Source of the DNA: Streptomyces roseolus
Lineage (GTDB): Bacteria > Actinomycetota > Actinomycetes > Streptomycetales > Streptomycetaceae
DNA: 64,000 bases
Direction: 5' to 3'
NCBI RefSeq assembly: GCF_014649855.1
Contig: NZ_BMTV01000030.1
Span: 1 to 64,000, forward strand
The notes beneath the pieces are model-generated. The model did not search any database and was not told the origin of the DNA. It saw only the letters and a list, made by a program, of their open reading frames with translations. This document shows, piece after piece, positions 27,734-36,414 of the stretch; position 1 is the stretch's first letter, and every line of letters starts with the position of its first letter. The translations under genes were made by a program, and so were the position numbers.

Positions 27734-28819
27734 GTGGACCGGCAGGCCGACATCACCGCCATGCGACGCGCCGTGGAGCTCGCCGCCCGCGGACTCGGCG
27801 CCACCAGCCCCAACCCCGTCGTCGGCTGCGTCGTCACCGACGCCTCCGGACGGGTCGTCGGCGAAGGCTGGCACCAGCGCGCCGGAGGCCCCCACGCCGA
27901 GGTCCACGCCCTGCGCGCGGCCGGCGAGGAAGCCCGTGGCGGCACCGCCTACGTCACCCTCGAACCCTGCAACCACACCGGTCGCACCGGCCCCTGCGCC
28001 CAGGCCCTGATCGAGGCCGGGATCGCCCGCGTCGTCTACGCCGTCGCCGACCCGGACCCGCAGGCCACCGGCGGCGCGGACACCCTCCGAGCGGCGGGCG
28101 TCGAGGTCGCGGCCGGCCTCCTGGAGGACGAGGCCGAGGCGGGCAACACCGCCTGGCTCACCTCCGTCCGCACCGGCCGCCCCTTCGTCCGCTGGAAGTA
28201 CGCCGCCACCCTCGACGGCCGCGTCGCCGCGGCCGACGGCTCCTCCCGCTGGATCAGCTCCGCCGCGTCCCGCGCCGACGTCCACCGGCTGCGCGCCGAG
28301 GCCGACGCCGTCCTGGTCGGCGGCGGGACGCTGCGCGCGGACGACCCGCACCTCGCCGTCCGCGGCGTCGAGGACGCCGTCCAGCCGCTGCGGGTCGCCC
28401 TCGACACCCGCGCCGAGCTCCTGCCCACCGCCCGCGTCCTCGACGACGCCGCGCCCACGCTGCTGGTCGTCGGCGAGGACGCCGACACCCGGCACCTGCC
28501 CGGCGTCGAACTGCTCCGGCTGCCGCTGCGCGACGGCCGCGTCGGCGTGCACGAGCTGCTCGCCCACCTGTACGCGCGCGGCATCCGCTCCGTCCTCCTC
28601 GAAGGCGGCCCCACCCTCGCGGGCGCCTTCGTCGCCGGGGGCGCCGTCGACCAGGTCGTCGGCTACCTCGCCCCGGCCCTCCTCGGCGCCGGCCCGAACG
28701 CCCTCGCCGACGCCGGAATCACCACCCTCACGCGCGCGTTGCGCCTCGACATCACCGAGACCGCACACATCGGATCCGATATCCGCATCACCGCCGTCCC
28801 GACCCTCAAGGGAGCCTGA
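27734..28819 (+). CDS. ribD: bifunctional riboflavin deaminase/reductase RibD
   Basis: The 361-residue enzyme performs two steps of riboflavin synthesis. The N-terminal deaminase domain (about residues 1-145) shows the zinc site HAEVHAL and PCNHTGRTGPC. The C-terminal reductase domain (about 150-360) shows PFVRWKYAATLDGRVAA and LLEGGPTLAGAF, the NADPH-dependent part. GTG 27734 is chosen for the strong ribosome site GGAGG, 7 bases upstream, and for giving the conserved N-terminus; the open frame upstream lies in the riboswitch leader. It heads an operon of at least six genes. ribE follows after only 2 bases. Confidence 0.95.
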   Translation: MDRQADITAMRRAVELAARGLGATSPNPVVGCVVTDASGRVVGEGWHQRAGGPHAEVHALRAAGEEARGGTAYVTLEPCNHTGRTGPCAQALIEAGIARVVYAVADPDPQATGGADTLRAAGVEVAAGLLEDEAEAGNTAWLTSVRTGRPFVRWKYAATLDGRVAAADGSSRWISSAASRADVHRLRAEADAVLVGGGTLRADDPHLAVRGVEDAVQPLRVALDTRAELLPTARVLDDAAPTLLVVGEDADTRHLPGVELLRLPLRDGRVGVHELLAHLYARGIRSVLLEGGPTLAGAFVAGGAVDQVVGYLAPALLGAGPNALADAGITTLTRALRLDITETAHIGSDIRITAVPTLKGA

Positions 28820-28821
28820 CC

Positions 28822-29430
28822 GTGTTCACCGGAATCGTCGAAGAACTGGGCGAGGTCGTCGCCGTCGAGCAGCTGGAGGACGCCTCCCGCTTCCGGCTCC
28901 GCGGCCCCCTGGTCACGGAAGGCGCCCGGCACGGCGACTCCATCGCCGTCAACGGTGTCTGCCTCACGGTCGTCGAGCACGGCGACGGCGAGTTCACCGC
29001 CGACGTCATGGCCGAGACCCTCAAGCGGTCCAGCCTCGGCGCCCTCGACGTCGGCTCCCGGGTCAACCTGGAGCGGCCCATGGCCGTCGGCGGCCGCCTC
29101 GGCGGACACATCGTCCAGGGCCACGTGGACGGCACCGGCACCGTCCTGGAGCGGACCCCCTCCGAGCACTGGGAGCTCGTCAAGGTCGGCCTCCCGGCCC
29201 CGCTCGCCCGCTACGTCGTCGAGAAGGGCTCCATCACCGTCGACGGCGTCAGCCTCACCGTGGTCGAGGTCGGCGACGACTGGTTCACCATCAGCCTCAT
29301 CCCCACCACCCTCGACCTGACGACGCTCGGCCTCAAGCAGCCCGGTGCCCCGGTCAACCTCGAAGTCGACGTCATCGCCAAGTACGTCGAGCGGCTGCTC
29401 GGCACGGACGCACAGGAGAACGGCAAGTGA
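28822..29430 (+). CDS. ribE: riboflavin synthase, alpha chain
   Basis: The 202-residue protein consists of two similar beta-barrel halves, as in all riboflavin synthases: the first begins [12 protein letters not shown], the second after [13 protein letters not shown]. Repeated motifs [12 protein letters not shown] and [14 protein letters not shown] show the internal duplication. It converts two dimethyllumazine molecules to riboflavin and ribulosamine product. The GTG at 28822 is 2 bases after the ribD stop, and the stop overlaps the GTG of ribM by 4 bases. Length is normal. Confidence 0.95.
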   Translation: MFTGIVEELGEVVAVEQLEDASRFRLRGPLVTEGARHGDSIAVNGVCLTVVEHGDGEFTADVMAETLKRSSLGALDVGSRVNLERPMAVGGRLGGHIVQGHVDGTGTVLERTPSEHWELVKVGLPAPLARYVVEKGSITVDGVSLTVVEVGDDWFTISLIPTTLDLTTLGLKQPGAPVNLEVDVIAKYVERLLGTDAQENGK

Positions 29431-30062
29431 ACTGGCTCAACTCCGAGGCGTTCACCGTCCTCGACCAGCACATCATCTGGTCGGACCTGATCGGCAACAC
29501 GATCGGCCTCATAGCCCTGGCCCTCGGCTGGCGCCGCTCCATCCTCACCTGGCCCGCCCAGCTCCTCTCCGGGCTCGTCCTCGTCGGCGCCTACGCCTCC
29601 GCCCACCTCTCCGGCGGCGTCGGCAAGCAGCTCCTCGTCATCGGCGTCGCCGCCTGGGGCTGGTGGCAGTGGAACCGCGGGAAGCAGCAGGCACAGGACG
29701 GCTCCATCGCCGTCCGCTTCGCCACCTGGAAGGAGCGCGGCCTCCTCGCGGGCGGCGCCCTCCTCGGCACCCTCGCCGTCGGCGGCCTCTTCACCCTCTT
29801 CCCGTCGCTCTCCTGGAGCCCGTGGGCCGACGCGTACATCTTCGTCGGCACCCTCGTCGCGATGGTCGCCCAGGCCCGCGGCCTGGTCGAGTTCTGGTTC
29901 GCCTGGCTCCTCGTCGACCTCGTCGGCGTCCCGCTCGCCTTCAACAGCGGCCTCGCCTTCTCCGGCCTCGTCTACGTCGTCTACTTCGCCCTCGTCCTGT
30001 GGGGCATGCGCGACTGGTGGCTCCGGTCCCGCACCCCCGTCCTGGAAGGAGCCCCCGCATGA
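29427..30062 (+). CDS. ribM: PnuC-family membrane protein, probable riboflavin transporter RibM
   Basis: A 211-residue membrane protein with about seven hydrophobic helices and aromatic-rich motifs ([49 protein letters not shown]) typical of PnuC-type vitamin transporters. In Streptomyces davawensis and Corynebacterium the equivalent gene within the rib operon encodes RibM, an importer of riboflavin and roseoflavin, and the position here (overlapping ribE and ribBA) fits that. It would take up riboflavin by facilitated diffusion. GTG 29427 overlaps the ribE stop (GTGA) and the end overlaps the ribBA start (ATGA). Confidence 0.9.
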   Translation: MNWLNSEAFTVLDQHIIWSDLIGNTIGLIALALGWRRSILTWPAQLLSGLVLVGAYASAHLSGGVGKQLLVIGVAAWGWWQWNRGKQQAQDGSIAVRFATWKERGLLAGGALLGTLAVGGLFTLFPSLSWSPWADAYIFVGTLVAMVAQARGLVEFWFAWLLVDLVGVPLAFNSGLAFSGLVYVVYFALVLWGMRDWWLRSRTPVLEGAPA

Positions 30063-31330
30063 ACCCCTGGGACCTCGATGAGAGCCTCGCCCTCGACCCC
30101 GTCGAGCAGGCGATCCGCGACATCGCCGCTGGCCGCCCCGTGGTCGTCGTCGACGACGAGGACCGCGAGAACGAGGGCGACCTCGTCATCGCCGCCGAGA
30201 AGGCCACCCCCGAGGTCGTCGCCTTCATGATGAGCGAGTGCCGCGGCCTGATCTGCGCCCCCATGGAGCACGACGAACTGGAGCGGCTCCGCCTCCCGCA
30301 GATGGTCGAGCACAACACCGAGTCCATGCGGACCGCCTTCACCGTCTCCGTCGACGCGAGCCCCGAGCACGGCGTCACCACCGGCATCTCCGCCGCCGAC
30401 CGCGCCACCACCCTCCGGATGCTCGCGAGCGGCCACCACGAGCCCTCCGACTTCGTCCGCCCCGGCCACGTCTTCCCGCTGCGCGCCCGCGAGGGCGGCG
30501 TCCTCGCCCGCCCCGGGCACACCGAGGCCGCCGTCGACCTCGCCCGCCTCGCGGGCCTCCGCCCGGCCGGCGCGATCGTCGAGATCGCCGGCGAGGACGG
30601 CGTGATGCTCCGCCTGCCCGAACTCGTCCCCTTCGCCCGCAAGCACGGCCTGACGATCATCTCCATCGAGGACCTGATCGCCTACCGCCGCTCCGCCGAG
30701 CCCACCGTCCGCCGCGAGGCCGAGGTCCACCTCCCCACCGCGCACGGCGACTTCACCGCCTACGGCTACCGCTCCACCGTCGACGGCGTCGAGCACGTCG
30801 CCCTCGTCCACGGCGAGATCGGCGACGGCGCCGACGTCCTCGTCCGGGTCCACTCCGAGTGCCTCACCGGCGACGTCTTCCACTCGCTGCGCTGCGACTG
30901 CGGCCCCCAGCTCCAGGCCTCCATGGACCGCATCCAGGAGGCCGGCCGCGGCGTCGTCGTCTACCTCCGCGGCCACGAGGGGCGCGGCATCGGCCTGCTC
31001 TCCAAGCTGCGCGCGTACGAACTCCAGGAGCGCGGCCGCGACACCCTCGACGCCAACCTCGAACTGGGCCTGCCCGCCGACGCCCGCGACTACGCGGCCG
31101 GCGCGCAGATCCTCGGCGACCTCGGCGTCCGCAGCCTCCGCCTGATGACCAACAACCCCGACAAGATCGAGGCCCTCACCCGGCACGGCCTCGCCGTCGA
31201 GGGCCGCGAGCCGATGCCCGTCACGGCCGGCGAGCACAACCTCCACTACCTGCGCACCAAGCGGGACCGCATGGGCCACGACCTGCCGTGGCTCGACGGC
31301 TCCCCGGCCCCCACCTGCGGCAACCAGTAA
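30059..31330 (+). CDS. ribBA: bifunctional DHBP synthase / GTP cyclohydrolase II
   Basis: The 423-residue enzyme starts both branches of riboflavin synthesis. The N-terminal DHBP synthase (about 1-210) carries [17 protein letters not shown] and the [10 protein letters not shown] motif. The C-terminal GTP cyclohydrolase II (about 215-415) has the zinc site [18 protein letters not shown] and [13 protein letters not shown]. Both halves look complete. It begins at ATG 30059, overlapping the ribM stop by 4 bases (ATGA), so it is coupled in translation. ribH follows after 33 bases. Confidence 0.96.
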   Translation: MNPWDLDESLALDPVEQAIRDIAAGRPVVVVDDEDRENEGDLVIAAEKATPEVVAFMMSECRGLICAPMEHDELERLRLPQMVEHNTESMRTAFTVSVDASPEHGVTTGISAADRATTLRMLASGHHEPSDFVRPGHVFPLRAREGGVLARPGHTEAAVDLARLAGLRPAGAIVEIAGEDGVMLRLPELVPFARKHGLTIISIEDLIAYRRSAEPTVRREAEVHLPTAHGDFTAYGYRSTVDGVEHVALVHGEIGDGADVLVRVHSECLTGDVFHSLRCDCGPQLQASMDRIQEAGRGVVVYLRGHEGRGIGLLSKLRAYELQERGRDTLDANLELGLPADARDYAAGAQILGDLGVRSLRLMTNNPDKIEALTRHGLAVEGREPMPVTAGEHNLHYLRTKRDRMGHDLPWLDGSPAPTCGNQ

Positions 31331-31363
31331 TCACCCCGTACGACACCACCGGCTAGGAGAACC

Positions 31364-31861
31364 ATGAGCGGCAAGGGCGCACCCGTCCTCAGCGTGAAGA
31401 ACTGCGGCGACCTGCGGGTCGCGGTCGTCGCGGCCCAGTGGCACGAGAAGATCATGGACGGCCTCGTGGACGGCGCCCTGCGCGCGCTGTCCGAGCTCGG
31501 CATCGACGAGCCCACCCTGCTCCGCGTCCCCGGCAGCTTCGAGCTCCCGGTCGTGGCCAAGGTCCTCGCGGAGCGCGGCTACGACGCGGTCGTCGCCCTC
31601 GGCGTGGTCATCCGCGGCGGCACCCCCCACTTCGACTACGTGTGCCAGGGCGTCACCCAGGGCCTCGTGCAGGTCTCGATCGACACCGGAGTCCCCGTCG
31701 GCTTCGGCGTGCTGACCTGCGACAACGAGGAGCAGGCGCTGGACCGCGCCGGCCTGGAGGGGTCGAACGAGGACAAGGGCCACGAAGCGGTCACCGCCGC
31801 CGTCGCCACCGCCACCACCCTCCGGTCGGTCAGCGAGCCCTGGCGCAAGTCCACGGAGTGA
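31364..31861 (+). CDS. ribH: 6,7-dimethyl-8-ribityllumazine synthase
   Basis: The 165-residue lumazine synthase makes the substrate of riboflavin synthase and normally assembles into pentamers or 60-mer capsids. Motifs include [12 protein letters not shown], the phosphate site [14 protein letters not shown] with the catalytic His, and [21 protein letters not shown] sits 7 bases upstream of the ATG. It is the last rib gene of the FMN-controlled operon; the histidine genes hisE and hisG follow with small gaps (46 and 106 bp) and may be partly co-transcribed. Confidence 0.96.
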   Translation: MSGKGAPVLSVKNCGDLRVAVVAAQWHEKIMDGLVDGALRALSELGIDEPTLLRVPGSFELPVVAKVLAERGYDAVVALGVVIRGGTPHFDYVCQGVTQGLVQVSIDTGVPVGFGVLTCDNEEQALDRAGLEGSNEDKGHEAVTAAVATATTLRSVSEPWRKSTE

Positions 31862-31907
31862 ACCCTGGCGACGGGGCCTCCGGCCGAACCCGTACCCTAA
31901 GGACATC

Positions 31908-32180
31908 ATGGCGAACAAAACCTTCGAAGAGCTCTTCACCGAGCTTCAGCTCAAGGCCGCCAACGGCGACCCCAGCACCTCCCGCACCGCCGAGCTGGTC
32001 GGCAAGGGCGTCCATGCCATCGGCAAGAAGGTCGTCGAGGAGGCAGCCGAGGTCTGGATGGCCGCCGAGTACGAGGGCAAGGAAGCCGCCGCCGAGGAGA
32101 TCTCGCAGCTGCTGTACCACGTCCAGGTGATGATGGTCGCCCGCGGGATCTCGCTCGACGACGTCTACGCCCACCTCTGA
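31908..32180 (+). CDS. hisE: phosphoribosyl-ATP pyrophosphatase
   Basis: The 90-residue all-helical enzyme of the MazG-like fold catalyses the second step of histidine synthesis. Seen are [11 protein letters not shown] at the N-terminus and the metal-binding run [14 protein letters not shown] with [13 protein letters not shown]. The AAGGA ribosome site is 5 bases before the ATG. The order ribH-hisE-hisG is the usual Streptomyces arrangement. Here HisE is a separate protein and is not fused to HisI. Confidence 0.96.
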   Translation: MANKTFEELFTELQLKAANGDPSTSRTAELVGKGVHAIGKKVVEEAAEVWMAAEYEGKEAAAEEISQLLYHVQVMMVARGISLDDVYAHL

Positions 32181-32286
32181 GCACGGACCGCCCCCGGGCA
32201 CGGCCCACCGGGCCGTCCCGGGCACGGCCCGCCCCGAGCACGCACCCCCCGTTCCCCACCACTCCCAGGCAAAGGAAGCCCACCCC

Positions 32287-33135
32287 ATGCTGCGCATCGC
32301 CGTCCCCAACAAGGGTTCCCTCTCCGGACCTGCGTCGGCCATGCTCCATGAGGCCGGCTACCGCCAGCGCAAGGAGTCCAAGGAACTGGTGGTCATCGAC
32401 CCCGACAACGAGGTCGAGTTCTTCTACCTGCGTCCGAAGGACATCGCCATCTACGTGGCGTCCGGCAAGCTGGACATCGGCATCACCGGCCGTGACCTGC
32501 TGCTCGACTCCGGCGCCAGTGCCGAGGAGATCCTGGCGCTGAACTTCGGCCGCTCCACGTTCCGCTACGCCACCCGCCCGGGCACCGCCCAGGGCCCCGA
32601 GGACTTCGGCGGCATGACGATCGCCACCTCGTACGAGGGCATCGTCGCCAAGCACCTCGCCGACCAGGGGATCGACGCCTCCGTCGTCCACCTGGACGGC
32701 GCCGTCGAGACCGCGATCCAGCTCGGCGTCGCCCAGGTCATCGCCGACGTCGTCGAGACCGGCACCAGCCTGCGCAACGCCGGCCTGGAGGTCATCGGCG
32801 AGCCGATCCTGAAGTCCGAGGCGGTCGTCGTCCGCCGCCACGGGGCCGAGACCGACCACCCCCAGGTCCAGCAGTTCCTGCGCCGCCTCCAGGGCGTCCT
32901 GGTCGCCCGCAGCTACGTGATGATGGACTACGACTGCCGCGCCGAGCACCTGGAGCAGGCCGTCGCGCTCACCCCGGGCCTGGAGTCGCCGACCGTCTCC
33001 CCGCTGCACAACGAGGGCTGGGTCGCCGTCCGCGCGATGGTCCCCGCCAAGGAGGCGCAGCGGATCATGGACGACCTGTACGAAATCGGCGCCCGCGCGA
33101 TCCTCACCACCGCGATCCACGCCTGCCGTCTCTGA
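32287..33135 (+). CDS. hisG: ATP phosphoribosyltransferase, long form
   Basis: The 282-residue enzyme starts histidine synthesis by joining ATP to PRPP. It is the long, hexameric form with a C-terminal regulatory domain. LRIAVPNKGSLSGPA starts the first domain, the PRPP-binding loop is DVVETGTSLRNAGL, and the ACT-like regulatory part (about residues 210-282) includes SPTVSPLHNEGWVAVRAMV. Feedback by histidine is expected. ATG 32287 follows AAAGGAAG, 9-10 bases upstream. The 106-bp gap before it contains GC-rich hairpins (two copies of CCCGGGCACGGCCC). Confidence 0.96.
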   Translation: MLRIAVPNKGSLSGPASAMLHEAGYRQRKESKELVVIDPDNEVEFFYLRPKDIAIYVASGKLDIGITGRDLLLDSGASAEEILALNFGRSTFRYATRPGTAQGPEDFGGMTIATSYEGIVAKHLADQGIDASVVHLDGAVETAIQLGVAQVIADVVETGTSLRNAGLEVIGEPILKSEAVVVRRHGAETDHPQVQQFLRRLQGVLVARSYVMMDYDCRAEHLEQAVALTPGLESPTVSPLHNEGWVAVRAMVPAKEAQRIMDDLYEIGARAILTTAIHACRL

Positions 33136-33170
33136 CCCCCCGCCGCACCACTCCTGGCCGAGGTACCCCG

Positions 33171-33623
33171 ATGTCCGAGTCGCCCACGCCCGTCCTTCCG
33201 GTCACCTTCCGGCCGGGCCGCACCCGCGCCGTCCTGCTGACCGTGGGCGTCGCCATGTTCGCGGCGATCACCGCCGTGGCCCTGATGCTGGAGCGGCTCG
33301 GACCGGGGGAGCGGGCCAGCTTCGTCTTCACCGCCGCGCTCTTCCTCGGTGTCCTGGTGATGCTGAGCCGCCCCAAGGTCGTCGCCGACAGCGAGGGCGT
33401 CACGGTCGTCAACATCACCCGCACCCGGCGCCTCGCCTGGGCGGAGATCCTCCGCGTCAACCTCCGTCCCGGCGACCCGTGGGTCTTCCTCGACCTCAGC
33501 GACGGCACCAGCCTGCCGGCCCTGGGCATCCAGCCCGGCATCGCCAAGGAGTCCGCCATCAGGGACGCCCGCGCCCTGCGGGCCCTCGCGGACAGCCGGG
33601 GCACCGGGGTCGAGACGGCCTGA
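33171..33623 (+). CDS. PH-domain membrane protein
   Basis: A 150-residue protein with two transmembrane helices near the N-terminus (about residues 20-40 and 52-66) followed by a bacterial PH-like domain (about 68-148; PKVVADSEGVTVVNITRTRR, then LAWAEILRVNLRPGDPWVF). Such proteins are common near hisG in Streptomyces and are of unknown role. The ATG is 35 bases after hisG, so co-transcription is probable. No enzymatic motif is visible. Confidence 0.82.
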   Translation: MSESPTPVLPVTFRPGRTRAVLLTVGVAMFAAITAVALMLERLGPGERASFVFTAALFLGVLVMLSRPKVVADSEGVTVVNITRTRRLAWAEILRVNLRPGDPWVFLDLSDGTSLPALGIQPGIAKESAIRDARALRALADSRGTGVETA

Positions 33624-33744
33624 GCCCGGACGCGAGACGGCCCGGGCATCGGTCGGGGTCTCGGTCGGGCCTCGGGGAGAACCCCGGAGCGTCCCCCATC
33701 CGGGGCGTCCCCCTGCCGTGCGGGGCGCTCGCGTGACTACTCTT

Positions 33745-33775
33745 GAGGCGGTGGTGCCGGGCGCACCACCGCCTC
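33745..33775 (+). terminator. strong hairpin: terminator of his genes or leader of CNNM operon
   Basis: A perfect 13-bp stem (33745-33757 with 33763-33775; GAGGCGGTGGTGC) with loop CGGGC. It lies 121 bases after the PH gene. A -10-like TACTCT (33738-33743) just before it means it could also be the first hairpin of a structured leader, so the role is open. Confidence 0.65.
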
Positions 33776-33900
33776 GCGTGTGCAGGGCCGCCGCCGGCGG
33801 CCGGCGAGGCCACCCTTCGACCCGAGGAGTGACTCCCTCCGGCAATGGACGGATCGTCCGGTAGTACAAGCGCCGCCCCCTCGTCCCCCGAGGCGGCGGC
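33776..33900 (+). promoter_or_regulatory. structured 5' leader of the CNNM genes, RBS buried in a hairpin
   Basis: The last hairpin, 33872-33900, pairs CCTCG (33879-33883) with CGAGG (33889-33893) and, after one C-C mismatch, GCCGCC-type arms (33872-33877 with 33895-33900), ending at the base before the ATG. The only Shine-Dalgarno-like GAGG (33890-33893) is inside it. Two more small hairpins lie upstream (GGAGTGACTCC, GGACGGATCGTCC). This looks like translational control, as in a riboswitch or thermosensor. I do not match it to a known class. Confidence 0.55.
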
Positions 33901-35238
33901 ATGATCGTCTCCCTGCTGCTCCTTCTGGCAGCCTTCCTCCTGATCCTCGCCAACGGCTTCTTCGTTGCCGCCGAGTTCGGTCTCGTGACCGTCGAGCGCG
34001 CGGAGGCCGAGCGGGCCGCGGCCGCCGGCGACCGGCGCGCCCGCACCGTCGTCTCGGCGCTGCGCGAGCTCTCCTTCCAGCTCTCCGGCACCCAGCTCGG
34101 CATCACCCTCACCTCGCTCGTCGTCGGCATGCTCGCCGAGCCCGCGCTCGCCGGCCTGCTGCGCGCCCCCCTGACCGCCACCGGGCTCCCCCCGGGCGCC
34201 GTCTCCGGGGTCGCCGTGGTGATCGGCATGCTGCTCGCCTCGGCCGTGCAGATGGTCGTCGGCGAGCTGGTGCCCAAGAACTGGGCGGTCTCCCGGCCGC
34301 TCCAGGTCGCCCGCTTCGTCGCCGCCCCGCAGCGCCGCTTCTCCGCCCTCTTCCGGCCGGTGATCGCCCTGCTCAACCGGGTGGCGAACGCCCTGGTCCG
34401 CGCCCTGGGCGTCGAGCCCACCGAGGAGCTCGACTCGGTCCGCACCCCCGGCGAGCTGGAATCCCTCGCCCGGCACTCGGCCCGGGCCGGCGCCCTCGAA
34501 CAGGACACCGCCGACCTCTTCGTCCGCACCCTGTCCCTGGCCGGTCTCACCGCGGAGCAGGTCATGACCCCGCGCGTGAAGGTCGGCGCCCTCCAGTGGG
34601 ACGCCACGGCGGCCGACGTCCTCAACCTCACGCGCGCCACCGGCCTCTCGCGCTTCCCGGTCTACCGGGACCGCATCGACGAGGTCGTCGGCATGGTCCA
34701 CCTCAAGGACGCCCTCGCCGTAGCCCCCGACGCCCGCCCGCGGACCTCGGTCGGACGGATCGCCGTCCCCCCGCTCCTGGTCCCCGAGTCGCTGCCCGTC
34801 CAGGCCCTCCTGGAGCGGCTGCGGCGCGAGCAGCCGATCGCCGTCGTCGTCGACGAGTACGGCGGCACGGCCGGCGTGGTCACCCTGGAGGACATCGTCG
34901 AGGAGCTCGTCGGCGAGGTCCGCGACGAGCACGACACCGCCGCCGACGCCCGCCCCGAGCTGGCCGCCGCGCCCGCCGAGGACGGCCGCCCCGCCTGGGA
35001 GGCCGACGGCTCCTGCCGGGTCCACACCCTGCGCCGGATAGGCCTCGACGTGCCGGACGGCCCGTACGAGACGGTCGCCGGGCTCGTCGCCGACCTGCTG
35101 GGCCGGATCCCGGCCCCCGGCGACCGTGCCGAACTGCCCGGCTGGCGGCTCTCGGTCCGCCGGGTCGACCGCTTCCGGGCCGAACGGGTCCGGATCGTGC
35201 GCACCGCCCCCGTGCCGATGGCGGAGGCGGTCCGATGA
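33901..35238 (+). CDS. CNNM/CorC-type membrane protein with CBS pair (first of two)
   Basis: The 445-residue 'hemolysin family' protein has an N-terminal DUF21 (CNNM) membrane domain (about residues 1-185, with four hydrophobic helices; LILANGFFVAAEFGLVTV), a CBS pair (about 215-335; MTPRVKVGALQWD, YGGTAGVVTLEDIVEELVGE) and a C-terminal CorC_HlyC domain (about 350-430). Family members handle Mg2+ or Co2+ export. ATG 33901 directly follows a strong hairpin containing the ribosome site. The stop overlaps the start of a second, shorter homologue by 4 bases, so the two are made together, perhaps as a hetero-oligomer. Confidence 0.9.
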   Translation: MIVSLLLLLAAFLLILANGFFVAAEFGLVTVERAEAERAAAAGDRRARTVVSALRELSFQLSGTQLGITLTSLVVGMLAEPALAGLLRAPLTATGLPPGAVSGVAVVIGMLLASAVQMVVGELVPKNWAVSRPLQVARFVAAPQRRFSALFRPVIALLNRVANALVRALGVEPTEELDSVRTPGELESLARHSARAGALEQDTADLFVRTLSLAGLTAEQVMTPRVKVGALQWDATAADVLNLTRATGLSRFPVYRDRIDEVVGMVHLKDALAVAPDARPRTSVGRIAVPPLLVPESLPVQALLERLRREQPIAVVVDEYGGTAGVVTLEDIVEELVGEVRDEHDTAADARPELAAAPAEDGRPAWEADGSCRVHTLRRIGLDVPDGPYETVAGLVADLLGRIPAPGDRAELPGWRLSVRRVDRFRAERVRIVRTAPVPMAEAVR

Positions 35239-36407
35239 GCACCCTCCAGCTCCTCCTCGCCCTCTTCCTCGTCCTGGCCAACGGCTTCTTCGTCGGCGCC
35301 GAGTTCGCGCTCGTCTCCGTCCGCCGCAGCCAGATCGAGCCGCTCGGCGGGGCCCGCGCCAAGCAGGTGCTGTACGGCCTGGAGAACCTGCCGCGGATGA
35401 TGGCCGCCGCGCAGTTCGGCATCACCGTCTGCTCGCTCACCCTCGGCGCGGTCGCCGAACCGACCGTCGCCCACCTCCTCGAACCGGCCTTCCACGCCGT
35501 CGGCGTGCCGGCCGGGCTCATCCATCCGCTCGGCTACGTGATCGCCCTCGCCGTGGTCGTCTTCCTCCACCTCGTCATCGGCGAGATGGTCCCGAAGAAC
35601 CTCGCGATGGCCGCGCCCGAACGGACCGCGCTCTGGCTCGCCCCCGCCCTGGTCGGCTTCGCCCGGCTCTGCCGGCCGGTGACGGCCGCCCTGGGCGCCT
35701 GCTCGGCCGTGGTCCTGCGGGCCTTCAAGGTCGAGCCGAAGGACGAGGTGGAGGCCGTCTTCACCAGTGCGCAGCTCGGCCGGCTGGTCGAGGACGCCGG
35801 CCAGGCGGGTCTCCTCGACCCGGCCGAGCAGGAGCGCCTGGAGGACGCCCTGGAGCTGGGCAGCCGCCCGGTCACCGACGTGCTCCTCCCGGCCGCGGCG
35901 CTCGTCACCGTCCCGCCGTCGGCCACCCCGGAGCGGATCGAGGAGCTGACCGTACGGACCGGCTACTCCCGCTTCCCGGTCGTCGCCGAGGACCGCGGGC
36001 AGACCGCCTTCCTCGGCTTCGTGCACGTCAAGGACGTGCTGGACCTGGAGGAGCGGGAGCGGCCCGTGCCACGGCAGCTGTGGCGCCCGATGGCGACGCT
36101 CCGCGCGGAGCTGCCGCTGGACGACGCCCTCACCGTGATGCGCCGGGCCGCCACCCATCTCGCGCAGGTCGCGGACGCCTCCGGCCGGGTCCTCGGCCTG
36201 GTCGCCCTGGAGGACGTCCTGGAGACGCTGGTGGGCGAGGTCCGCGACCCCGCGCACCGGCTGCGCCCGAACCCGGCCCCGGCGGCACCCGCTCCGCATC
36301 AGGCGCCCACTCCGCATCAGGCGCCCACTCCGCATCAGGCGCCCACTCCGGGTCAGGAGCCCGCTTCCGGCCTGGCGCCCGCCCCGTCGCCGGCTCCGGC
36401 CGGCTAG
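35235..36407 (+). CDS. CNNM/CorC-type membrane protein (second of two), repeat-containing tail
   Basis: The 390-residue partner of the preceding gene has the DUF21 membrane domain (LVLANGFFVGAEFALVSV; about residues 1-180) and a CBS pair (about 205-335; GLVALEDVLETLVGEV) but no C-terminal CorC_HlyC domain. In its place is a short Pro/Ala/Gln tail with three copies of the 6-residue unit APTPHQ, coded by an 18-bp tandem repeat. ATG 35235 overlaps the previous stop (ATGA). It ends 7 bases from a converging AAA gene. Confidence 0.9.
   Translation: MSTLQLLLALFLVLANGFFVGAEFALVSVRRSQIEPLGGARAKQVLYGLENLPRMMAAAQFGITVCSLTLGAVAEPTVAHLLEPAFHAVGVPAGLIHPLGYVIALAVVVFLHLVIGEMVPKNLAMAAPERTALWLAPALVGFARLCRPVTAALGACSAVVLRAFKVEPKDEVEAVFTSAQLGRLVEDAGQAGLLDPAEQERLEDALELGSRPVTDVLLPAAALVTVPPSATPERIEELTVRTGYSRFPVVAEDRGQTAFLGFVHVKDVLDLEERERPVPRQLWRPMATLRAELPLDDALTVMRRAATHLAQVADASGRVLGLVALEDVLETLVGEVRDPAHRLRPNPAPAAPAPHQAPTPHQAPTPHQAPTPGQEPASGLAPAPSPAPAG
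36292..36345 (+). repeat. 18-bp tandem repeat in the CNNM gene tail
   Basis: Three exact copies of CTCCGCATCAGGCGCCCA, at 36292, 36310 and 36328, followed by a degenerate fourth. They encode a repeated APTPHQ unit, so the copy number can change without shifting the frame. Confidence 0.95.
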
Positions 36408-36414
36408 GGACGGG

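Noticed and set aside
33776-33900. M-box, yybP-ykoY, ydaO or guanidine riboswitch before the CNNM genes
   Set aside because: The conserved core strings of these classes are not found; only the general structure is suggestive.
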